This document shows positions 22,873 through 32,900 of a DNA stretch of 64,000 nt, one piece after another. The notes below the pieces were generated by a model that was given only the letters and a program-made list of their open reading frames with translations, had not been told where the DNA came from and ran no database searches. This DNA comes from Primulina eburnea. Lineage: Eukaryota; Streptophyta; Magnoliopsida; Lamiales; Gesneriaceae. Numbering within the stretch: the stretch's first letter is position 1; every line of letters starts with the position of its first letter. Where the stretch lies: positions 3,782,001-3,846,000 of the forward strand of contig NC_133105.1 of NCBI RefSeq assembly GCF_022965805.1, read 5' to 3'. The translations under genes and the position numbers were made by a program.

Positions 22873-25800
22873 ATGGCGGGAAGGTACGAGATAACAAAGT
22901 TCAATGGAAGTAATTTTCTGTTGTGGAAAATAAAGATGCAAGCAATTTTAAGAAAAAAATATTGTTTGGCGGCTATTGGAGATAGACCGGAGAAAATGGC
23001 GGACGATGTAAAGTGGAATGAGATGAGTGATAATGATGTTGCCAATTTACACTTGGCCATAGCAGACGAAGTATTGTCAAGTATCTCCGAGATAAAAACG
23101 GCAAAAGATATCTGGGATACTTTGACAAAGATGTACGAGTTCAAGTCGCTACACAACATGATTTTCCTAAAGAGAAGGCTTTATACTCTTCGGATGGCGG
23201 AATCCTCATCGATGACCGACCATATCAATACACTAAATACTCTATTTGCCCAACTCACTTCCATGGGGCATAAAATAGGGGAAAATGAACGTGCGGAGCT
23301 TCTACTTCAAAGTCTACCAGATTCATATGATCAACTTATCATTAATATTACCAACAATATTCTTATGGGCTTTCTAAGATTCGACGATGTCTTAACTGCG
23401 GTTCTCGGTGAAGAAAGCCGGCGCAAGAATAAGGAAGATAGGTTGGTATCCTCGAAGCAAGCAGAGGCGTTACCGATGATAAGAGGAAGATTTATGGATC
23501 GTGACTCCAGTGGGAGTCAAAGGAGAGGTAGATCAAAGTCGAGAAGCAAGAAGAAAAATATTTACTGCTTTAAATGTGGCGGTAAAGGGCACTTCAAGAA
23601 AGAGTGTACGAGTATCGATAAAAGTTCTCAAGGAAATGTGGCCAGTACTTCAGGCAGTGGTGAAATATTATTCAGCGAAGCAGCAACAGTTGCGGAAGGC
23701 AGGTACAAATTTTGTGACACATGGATAATGAATTCAGGAGCGACGTGGCATATGACGTCTCGGAGAGAATGGTTTGATCATTATTAACCAGTCTCAGGAG
23801 GATCTGTATTCATGGGAAATGATCATGCCTTGGAAATCGCTGGGGTCGGTACTATCAAAATTAAAATGTTTGATGGCACCATTCGCACCATACAGGAGGT
23901 ACGACATGTGAAAGGACTGACGAAAAATCTTTTGTCCTTGGGGCAATTGGATGACATCGGGTGCAAAACTCGCATCGAGAAATGGATCATGAAAATTGTG
24001 AAAGGCGCGCTTGTGGTTATGAAGGCGGAAAAGGTTGCTGCCAATCTGTATGTACTTTTGGGAGAAACACACAAAGAGGCAGAGCTAGCTGTTGCATCAA
24101 ATGGTTCAGGAGAAGAATTAACAGTGTTATGGCATAGAAAGCTCGGGCATATGTCAGAACGGGGTTTGAAAATTCTCTCAGAACGGAAGCTGCTGCCGGG
24201 ACTTACAAAAGTGTCACTACCCTTTTGTGAGCATTGTGTTACCAGTAAACAACACAGATTAAAGTTTGGCACTTCTACTGCCAGGAGCAAAAGCATATTG
24301 GAGCTGATTCATTCGGATGTTTGGCAAGCACCGGTTGTATCCCTAGGAGGAGCGAGATACTTTGTCTCGTTCATTGATAATTTCTCTAGGAGATGTTGGG
24401 TGTTTCCAATCAAGAAGAAATCAGATGTTTTCTAGGTCTTCAAAGATTTCAAAGCGCGGGTTGAACTTGATTCAGAAAAGAAAATCAAGTGTCTGAGGAC
24501 TGACAATGGAGGAGAATATACCAGTGACGAGTTTGATGCATTTTGTCAACATAAGGGCATCAAGAGACAGTTCACGACGGCTTACACACCTCAACAGAAT
24601 GGAGTGGCGGAGCGGATGAACAGGACCTTGTTGGACAGAACAAGAGCTATGTTGAGGACTGCAGGTCTAGAAAAGTCATTTTGGGCAGAAGCAGTCAAAA
24701 CCGCTTGTTATATTATCAATCGTTCTCCTTCAGTGGAGATTGATCTGAAGACTCCGATGGAGATGTGGACCGAGAAGACGACAGATTATTCTCATTTGCA
24801 TACATTTGGAAGTCTGGTGTACGTTCTGTACAATGAGCAAGAAAGATCGAAGTTGGATTCGAAATCCAGAAAATGTATCTTCTTGGGTTATGCTGATGGA
24901 GTAAAGGGGTTTCGCTTGTGGGATCCTACTGTTCACAAGCTTGTCATCAGCAGGGATGTTATCTTCGAGGAAGATAAAGTAAAGGGAGACAAAGGCACAC
25001 AGAATTCAGAAACTACTATTTTTCAGGTAGAAAATAAGACAGACGAAGGTCAAGTTTCTTGTGAAGCAGTACCAGAGCACGAAGAACAAGAACAAGTTGA
25101 GTCTGAGGTTTCTAATGTGAGGCAGTCAACTCGAGACAGAAGACCACCAGGTTGGCTTTCAGATTATGTCACTGAAAGCAACATTGCATATTGTCTATTA
25201 TCAGAAGATGGTGAGCCATCGAGTTTCCACGAGGCTACTCAGAGCTCGGATGTATCTTTGGATGATAGCAATGCAAGAAGAGTTGGAGGCATTAGACAAG
25301 AATAAAACTTGGGATCTTGTTACATTACCACGAGGGAGGAAAACCATTGGAAACAGATGGGTCTATAAGATCAAGCGTGATGGCAATAACCAAGTGGAGC
25401 GATATCGTGCTAGATTGGTGGTAAAAGGGTATGCTCAGAAAGAAGGCATTGACTTCAATGAGATATTTTCTCCTGTGGTTCGGCTTACAGCAGTCAGAGT
25501 AGTGTTGGCATTGTGTGCGGTGTTTGACCTACATCTAGAACAGCTAGATGTGAAAACGACATTTCTTCATGGAGATCTTGAAGAAGAAATCTATATGCTC
25601 CAGCCAGAAGGTTTTGCAGAAATAGGCAAAGAGAACTTGGTTTGCAGGTTGAAGAAATCTCTGTACGGTCTCAAACAGGCGCCGAGGTGTTGGTACAAGA
25701 GATTTGATTCCTATATCATGAGCCTTGGATACAACAGACTGAGTGCAGACCCTTGTACGTATTTCAAGAGGTCTGGTGATGATTATATCATTTTGCTGTT

Positions 25801-26734
25801 GTATGTGGACGACATGTTGGTAGCAGGCCCCAACAAAGATCAGGTCCAAGGATTGAAGGCACAGTTGGCTAGGGAATTTGATATGAAAGACTTGGGACCA
25901 GCAAACAAGATTCTAAGGATGCAAGTTCACCGAGATAGAAGTAACAGAAAGATTTGGCTTTCGCAGAAAAATTATTTGAAGAAAGTCTTGCAACGCTTCA
26001 ACATGCAAGATAGTAAGCCAATATGGACCCCTCTTCCTGTTAACTTCAAGTTATCCTCCGAGATGTGTCCTAGCAGTGAAGCAGAGAGGATGGAGATGTC
26101 TCGAGTACCGTATGCATCAGCAGTGGGAAGTTTGATGTTCGCTATGATCTGTACAAGACCGGACATTGCTCAAGCAGTGGGAGCAGTTAGTCGGTATATG
26201 GCGAATCCTGGAAGAGAGCATTGGAGCACTGTTAAGAGGATCCTTCGATACATTAAGGGTACCTCGAATGCTGCATTATGTTATGGAGGATCGGATTTTA
26301 CACTCAGGGGCTATGTCGATTCAGATTATGCAGGTGATCCTGATAAGAGAAAATCTACTACTGGTTATGTGTTTACACTTGCAGGAGGAGCAGTAAGCTG
26401 GGTTTCAAAACTGCAGACAGTTGTGGCGTTATCTACAACAGAGGCAGAATACATGGCAGCTACTCAAGCTTGCAAGGAGGCAATATGGATTAAAAGGTTA
26501 TTGGAGGAGATCGGGCACAAACAAGAGAACGTTCCTTTGTTTTGTGACAGTCAGAGTGCCTTGCACATCGCAAGGAATCCAGCCTTTCATTCCAGGACGA
26601 AACACATTGGAGTACAATTTCATTTTGTGCGGGAAGTAGTAGAGGAAGGAAGCGTGGATATGCAGAAGATCCATACGAAAGAAAACATAGCTGATTTTCT
26701 GACCAAGCCAGTGAACACTGAAAAGTTTGAGTAG
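22873..26734 (+). pseudogene. Broken Copia gag-pol polyprotein
   Basis: Collinear with the intact 1298-aa polyprotein of element 1. Gag and the CCHC knuckle are open, but the protease motif reads NSGAT, so the catalytic Asp is Asn (codon 23731-23733). Breaks seen: a TAA at 23785-23787 where element 1 has GAA, a TAG at 24433-24435 where element 1 has CAG, a 2-bp deletion near 25257, and a TAG at 26732-26734 where element 1 has TGG, removing the last residues. The reverse transcriptase YVDD and RNase H motifs are still readable in the downstream frame. The first 100 Gag codons differ far more from element 1 than the rest does. The element cannot make its own proteins, but its LTRs and primer-binding site look intact. 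Confidence 0.95.
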
Positions 26735-26843
26735 TGTAGATCCTCAAGTGGCCTAGCAGAAACGTAAGTAGCAGGGAATGGCAAGATTGAAAGGATGTGT
26801 GGAGATGTGTTTGATTCTCAATCAAATCTCCAAATGGGAGAAA

Positions 26844-27299
26844 TGTCGGCAGGAAACTCAAGTGGGAAGGGGGGACCAAATCAAAGAAAGCAGCTGGAAT
26901 AAAAACGTGGGCTGCCAGTTTGATTGAATTTCGAGGAAAGTTTGAATACGCGTTTTTAACGCGTGTTCATACTGACAGGAGGCTCTATAAATAGAGCTCC
27001 CCCCTTTCATTCTGAAATCATCCCTTCTTCGAGTTTTCTCTCATCTTATAAGCATTTGAGTGCTTAGTTCTATAATATTTGTGAGGTGTTTTGTTCTCCT
27101 GTATTAAGAGAGTGTGTGTTCTCTTTGGAAACACAGTGAGTGAGTTGTACACCACAAAATATTATAGTGGAAATTCTTTTCATCTTGCCCGTGGTTTTTA
27201 CCCTAATAATTTTTAGGGGTTTTCCACGTAAATCTCGGTGTCCAGTTTATTCTTTATTTTCGGGTTTTATTATCTCAAATTCCGCACGTGAGACCAACA
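26844..27299 (+). repeat. 3' LTR of Copia element 2
   Basis: 456 bp, beginning TGTCGGCAGG after the purine tract AAATGGGAGAAA and ending GACCAACA before the ATTAT duplication. Its promoter could read into the NRL pseudogene that starts about 50 bp downstream (inference). Confidence 0.95.
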
Positions 27300-27344
27300 A
27301 TTATTTGCTCTATATCCGCCATTATCAAATCCTTTAGCCTTAGT

Positions 27345-29356
27345 CATGGTATACAATTTAGTCACTTTCATGAAGCTTTCATGCAACCTTTTTAGAAATA
27401 TTGCACATCCGGCCTCCCAAGTGATGTCACCATTGAAATCGGAGAAATGTCCTTTCATCTTCATAAGGTATGAAGAGTTGAATTTATTTGGCCTTCAATT
27501 TACTTAGTGATTCTGTAAACTTTTATGTTTACACGACAATAGGTAACACGAGTTCAAAATATACAGTTTCCATTGCAGTCAAGGAGTTGACTACTTGAGA
27601 GACGTACAGGTGAATCAACTAGTTCTGATGCACCCGCTTGTGTCTTGCAACATATGAGCTACCTGGAGGAGCCAAATCTTTCGAGCTAGTAGCCAAATTC
27701 TGTTATGGTGTCAAAATAGAGTCCTCGATGACTGTTGTATGTCTTAGATGCGCAACTGAGTTTCTTGAAATGACTGAAGAGTATGGAGAGTGAAATCTCA
27801 TTACACAAACAAAAGCTTTTCTCGCTGAGGTTCTCGCAATTGGACCGATACAATAAGGGCCGTGAAACCTGTGAAGTTCTACAGTTTGCAGAGGAGCTTC
27901 ACATTGTGTCAAGGTGCATAAACTCATTCGCAACGGCAGTTTGTGCCAATTCTGAGTTATTCATTGGGCCTGTCGCTGGGTTGGCAGAGACTGGTAGAGC
28001 AGCTGCTGATGCTGTTTTGTGGAATGGAATATGCATTTTTACAGAGACGAAGCCGACAACTGATGACTGGTGGTAGGAGGATGTTTCTTTTCTTTCTTTC
28101 GCTCGGTTTAAACGCTTCATCCTGGCTGTTGAAGCAGGAGGTATGAAACCCGAAAATATTGCTGGAGCCTTTGTGTTTTATGCCAAGAGATACATCCACA
28201 CATGAACAGAATTAAGTTTTAAGAACTTGAATTTGGGGTCAATGATTTCCATTCCTGCCGAGGCAGATCAAAGGGCGCTTCTTGAAGATATAGTGGAATC
28301 ACTTCCAAACCAGAGAGGAGTCGTACACATAAGGTTTCTTCTCAGGCTGCTTCACATTGCTATTGTTTTGCAAGCCAATCCGTCATGTAGAGAAAATTTG
28401 GAGAGACGGGTTGGGGTCCAATTAGATGAAGCTGCACTGGAAAATCTCTTAGTTCCGAACATGGTTTCTTCTGTTGAATCTTCATACGATATTGACTGTT
28501 TCCAGAGGATTCTCGATCATTTCATGTCAATGGACCAGGCATCAGCTGCTGCGTCTCCTTGCATTGTGGACGAAAGGCAACTAATGGAAGGGCTAAATTC
28601 TTTGACAGCTATAACGATGGTGGCCAATCTCGTGGACGTGTATCTGGCTGATGTTGCATCCGACGTGAATCTGAAGTTCCTGAAATTCCAGTCCCTTGCT
28701 GCTGCCATTCCTGATTATGGTAGAAAGTTTCTGATGGGATTTATCGCGCCATCGATATATATCTGAATTTAGCTTTAGAAATTTGAATTTCAGACGTAAT
28801 AACACTTATCAAAATACAATAATAACAGGCACACCCCTGGCTCACAGACTCGGAGACAGAGCAAACCTGTAGATTAATGAACTGCCAGAAGCTCTCGTTG
28901 GAGGCGAGTACGCATGCTGCTCAAAGCGAAGGGCTGCCACTAAGAGTAATCGTGCGGGTCTTATTCTTCGAACAGCTGCGGGCCTGCGTCTACGCACTTA
29001 ATCTCAAGTTGGTTTTTTGTTTCAGACAATCTTGACAGCTCCCGCAACCCAGATTCAGCTCTTGATCTTTCGAAGCACCATGGTGGTGGCCAGAGGGGCG
29101 TTTCACATGGTAGAGGATCGAGCTTAGACGAAGTGAGGGAACGTGTTTCTGAGCTAGAAAAGGACTGTGGAGCATGAAGGAGAGGTTTCAGAAACTGTGG
29201 AAGACGAAGAGGAGTTGGAATATTTTCTGCAGGAGGAAATCTCATCAATGCAATAACGAGACATCCAAGCATAACGACACGAAGCCACAGCCACCATTAG
29301 TTGCTGGACAACATCAGATGGATCGTACTGGTAACTCCAGTGGCCGTGGCGGGTGA
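27345..29356 (+). pseudogene. NPH3/RPT2-like (NRL) BTB-NPH3 pseudogene
   Basis: NRL proteins are plasma-membrane-associated phototropin partners and CUL3 adaptors with BTB, NPH3 and coiled-coil parts. All are recognisable here: TSGLPSDVTIEIGEMSFHLHK (BTB start, donor after 27467), FPLQSRS from 27567, LPGGAKSFELVAKFCYG, FAEELHIVSRCINS, a long NPH3 stretch at 28227-28720 (SCRENLERRVG, YDIDCFQRILDHFMSMDQ, SPCIVDE), then [30 protein letters not shown] and a Lys/Ser-rich tail to TGA at 29354-29356. Lesions include a scrambled N-terminus, a TGA at 27588-27590, a TGA at 27791-27793, frame changes around 27830, a TAG at 28074-28076, a shift near 28725 and one near 29165. The multiple independent breaks make it a pseudogene. 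Copia element 2 lies in its former 5' region. Confidence 0.88.
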
Positions 29357-30608
29357 GCTTCTCTAGTAATTTTCGGGTCGCATGTTGCAATAAGTTAGCA
29401 TAACCTTTGGCACCATAAGTGAGAATGGAACATGGAACTGATGTGCCAAGTCATTCTTAGACTAGATCTTGTGATTCAGCTGGCATTTCATTTTATGTTT
29501 TGTACATATAAATTCATTTAAAACAAATAAAATTTGTTGTATATTAAGTAAAAGTGGAACACAAGATTTGAAGGAAACCGAGCTTGTGTTACAATTGTCA
29601 CAGACGAAAAATTCGGAGGTGTACAAATTTCACATCTTTCCATTTCGTTCCACTTCCACCAGAGGATTTGGATGAATCGTCATGGAATCATTTGATTCGA
29701 GTTTGGTTATTGATGTATATGAATATACTTTGTATTGTCTTTAAGAAAATAAAAAACCGATCATAAATTTTGTGTCAACATTATTAATTTTTTTCTAAAT
29801 ACAACATATATTACTATAAATAAAAGTGAAAAAATGAATTTTAATAAACAACTGCCTTCTTTATTAAAAAAATTTATCCGACAAAATCTTCATTGTATAA
29901 TTCACTCATTCATAGTCACGCCTATGCCGCCAGTTCATCCACAAATTGCTCAATAAACAGCCAAATTCAAACTAAATATTAATTAAAAAAATAGAGATTA
30001 TTAGACTCGATTACTACTCCGACGGTTCTACTGAGAGTCCCATTTTACAATTTCATGGTGAAATTTGAGTATTTGACAATGCCTCCAACCGTCTACACAC
30101 TTTAAAAAATTTTATAAACATATTTTGATAAATTATACACACACACGCAAATAATGATTTAAATATAATTTTTTTTATAATTTTATTTTGAACTCTTACA
30201 AAATTTAAAGTCAGGAATGAGACGACAGCACAACAGATAAAACAGGTAACATTTGCTAGTACAAAACGAAACCGAGAAGAAATAGTATAGTATGGGCATT
30301 TTTTATATAAAAAATAAAGATATATTAATGAATTTACTAAATTCATGGTTAGATAAGCAGTCAAAAAGAATATATAGAACCTGATAATCAATTGAAAAAA
30401 GCTCAGCCGAGAGTTGTCTTATTTGAAACAAGCAAAACAACACTCAGCCAACACTCGAACCGAGTAATAGGCCATCTACTTTTGCTATTCAATCAACTCC
30501 TTTCACAGTGCTAAGAAAATGTGAGTAATCTAAGGGCCAGAGACAATCTCCAATAAATTTCAAGAACAAGTTCTCATGATATAGCAGCAAAATCATAAAC
30601 TGTTTCGA
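29357..30608. other. Intergenic: NRL pseudogene tail to PPR gene end
   Basis: AT-rich sequence between a plus-strand pseudogene and a convergent minus-strand gene. No gene was recognised; the right part probably contains the 3' UTR of the PPR gene. Confidence 0.5.
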
Positions 30609-32900
30609 TTAGTGAGCCACTGCTGATTTTTTCTTACCTTTCTTGCCATCAGCCTGCTCGGACTTTCCCATGATCATCCGAGAGAGGATATCAGCTTGTT
30701 TGGTGTTCCCCTCTTGATTGAGACTATTGATCAAATTTTTGCAGCAACTCCAATCCTTTACTCCTCCTTTCTCCATAAACTTACACAAGATTGAGTATGC
30801 ATTGAGAGTTTTCCCCGCAGCTAATAGGGCGTCCAACACCTTCTCGTAGCTCGAAAAATCAATCATGAAGTCTCTCTCCAAGCCAAAATCTAATAGTTTC
30901 ATGGCAGCAATTGTCTTTCCTTTCTCACATAGAATGGACAAGAGGCTATCATAATCCAGTGAGATGCCACTGTGCATAATCAGTTCAATTCTTCCAAGGG
31001 CCTCCTCAACATGACCTCTTAAGAGCAGACCTTCCAAGATCTCAGCAATCAAATCTTCATGATCCTTCACCCCCTTCTCCAACATAGTTTTCATCACTCG
31101 GCTTGCCGTCTGAACTCGTCCATCCTTGAATAAGCTATCGATTACAGTTCTAAACAATGAAGAATCTGGAAGATGTCCATTCTCAATCATACTATCCAAA
31201 GCCGCTTTTGCATCGGCAGTCTCATTCTTTTTCAAGTAGCATTGGATAAGAGATTCATGTGCACTTTTTTCAGCAAGGATGTTTCTCCTAACCATGATCT
31301 TCAGAAGTTCAAAGGCAGGCTCAGGAGTTCCCTCTTTTGCATGCCCACGAATCAGATTGTTCAAGGCAATGGGATCTTGCACACCCAACTTCATCAACTG
31401 CCGCAAAAGTGTTTCAGCTTTTGCGGTCTGACCATTGCTGCAAAGATACTCTATCAGAGGGTTATATGCACTAGGCTCCATATGCAAAGTACTCTGAGGT
31501 CTCGAGATGATATCTTTTTCAATGAGCTTATCCAAAAACTTCACCGCTTGATCATACTGACCAGCATTGCAGCAACTTTCAATCAGAACACTATAATGCC
31601 CAGCTTCTGTAGGAACACTCAACCTAATCATAGTTTTAAGCACATCTGAAGCAGCATCCAAATCACCTGCCTTGCAGTGACCAGAAATAAGTCTCATGAA
31701 AATTGAGGAATCCTTAGGTTCAATATACTTATCCATCATCTCTTTCAAAATTTTACGCGCTTCAGACATCTTATTTGAATCACACAAACCGGGCAGCAAC
31801 GTTGAGTATGTGATGGCATTTGGCTTAATTCCAAACCCCTTCATCTCCTCCAGCAACCTCAATGCATCATCAACACGCTCAGCAGAGACATACCCCTTAA
31901 TCAGAGTCGTGTAAGATACTATTGTTGGCTCAATGTTCCTCCCTTTCATCTCCACCAAATAACGTTCAGCTTCCTCCATGTTCTTAATTCGACAGTACCC
32001 ATTGATTAATGTATTATATGTGACCACATCTGGCATTATCCCCCTGCTCTTCATATCCTCAAAAAATCTATTGGCAGTCTCAACTTTTTCTGAAAGAAAA
32101 AATCCCCAAATCAAAACATTAAATGTATGTCTAGTGGGTTTGATGCCATCATTCAACATCTTGTTATAATATCTCTTGGCCATCATATACCTACCTCTAC
32201 GCATGATCACCTTAAACAAAGTATCATAAGACTTTAACGTCCGTTCAACTCCATACTCCTCCATTTTCTGAAACAACTTCACGCTCTCCTGAACTATACC
32301 CGCTTTTCCATAACTATCGATCATCAAAACCCATAAATCCTCATCCCATTCCAAACCCTTTTTCGGCATATCTAATAAAATGCACCTGGCATGATTGAGC
32401 TTAGACGCCCGTCCTAAGATCTCGATTATTTTTACATGGGTCTCTTTATTATGTTGAAAAAGGCCCGATCTTTCAACCCAGCGAAAGAATTGGAGCGCGT
32501 GCTCCGAACTCTTGGCGCCGTGCAACACATTGTAAACTAGTTCGAAATCGAAACTCGGAACCAAGTTTCGGATCGAGTTCTGTAAACGAGTTGTCCACGC
32601 CCGACTAGCCATCATTCTACACACTATATCTTCTATTTTTTCAGGGGATTTCTGCCGCTTACCTTCTGATTGCCTCGATGGAATTGCCGCCGCCGCCGCA
32701 TTGTTTCTTGAAGAAGAATCGGCAGTTTGATCTGATGAGAAGGACTCTTCGGCGCCTGAATTTAGGTCAATCTTCGGGGATTCAACCTCAGAGGTGGCGG
32801 AGGAGCAGAAGAAGGAATGGGTTCCGAACAAAAATGGGGATGAAAGCTTGAAGTGCTTTGGTTTAAAATGAGATTCTCTCAATGCAGCTAGATACGCCAT
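30609..32900 (-). CDS. P-class pentatricopeptide repeat protein (At2g37230-like)
   Basis: PPR proteins bind organelle RNA one base per repeat and guide its processing, stability or translation. This intronless gene encodes 763 aa. The N-terminus MAYLAALRESHF plus a Ser-rich stretch looks like an organelle-targeting peptide. A conserved AWTTRLQNSIRNLVP block lies near residue 100, and repeats of about 35 residues run from about 155 to 740, for example VTYNTLINGYCRIKNMEEAE and VSYTTLIKGYVSAERVDDAL. No E, DYW or SMR domain is seen; the tail is Lys-rich (GKKGKKKSAVAH). The length and blocks such as ERSGLFQ, RGRYMMAKRYYNKM and NQEGNTKQAD agree with what I remember of the Arabidopsis protein At2g37230. 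The target RNA is unknown. Confidence 0.93.
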   Translation of the reverse strand: MAYLAALRESHFKPKHFKLSSPFLFGTHSFFCSSATSEVESPKIDLNSGAEESFSSDQTADSSSRNNAAAAAIPSRQSEGKRQKSPEKIEDIVCRMMASRAWTTRLQNSIRNLVPSFDFELVYNVLHGAKSSEHALQFFRWVERSGLFQHNKETHVKIIEILGRASKLNHARCILLDMPKKGLEWDEDLWVLMIDSYGKAGIVQESVKLFQKMEEYGVERTLKSYDTLFKVIMRRGRYMMAKRYYNKMLNDGIKPTRHTFNVLIWGFFLSEKVETANRFFEDMKSRGIMPDVVTYNTLINGYCRIKNMEEAERYLVEMKGRNIEPTIVSYTTLIKGYVSAERVDDALRLLEEMKGFGIKPNAITYSTLLPGLCDSNKMSEARKILKEMMDKYIEPKDSSIFMRLISGHCKAGDLDAASDVLKTMIRLSVPTEAGHYSVLIESCCNAGQYDQAVKFLDKLIEKDIISRPQSTLHMEPSAYNPLIEYLCSNGQTAKAETLLRQLMKLGVQDPIALNNLIRGHAKEGTPEPAFELLKIMVRRNILAEKSAHESLIQCYLKKNETADAKAALDSMIENGHLPDSSLFRTVIDSLFKDGRVQTASRVMKTMLEKGVKDHEDLIAEILEGLLLRGHVEEALGRIELIMHSGISLDYDSLLSILCEKGKTIAAMKLLDFGLERDFMIDFSSYEKVLDALLAAGKTLNAYSILCKFMEKGGVKDWSCCKNLINSLNQEGNTKQADILSRMIMGKSEQADGKKGKKKSAVAH

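Larger units (their letters stand above)
22263..27299 (+). mobile_element. Inactivated Ty1/Copia LTR retrotransposon (element 2)
   Basis: A 5037-bp element with LTRs of 455 and 456 bp (22263-22717 and 26844-27299), TG...CA ends and a perfect 5-bp duplication ATTAT (22258-22262 and 27300-27304). The LTRs differ by three substitutions and one base in a C run, so it is slightly older than element 1 or comparable to it. The interior is collinear with element 1 but the polyprotein frame is broken. It sits immediately upstream of the NRL pseudogene. Confidence 0.96.
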
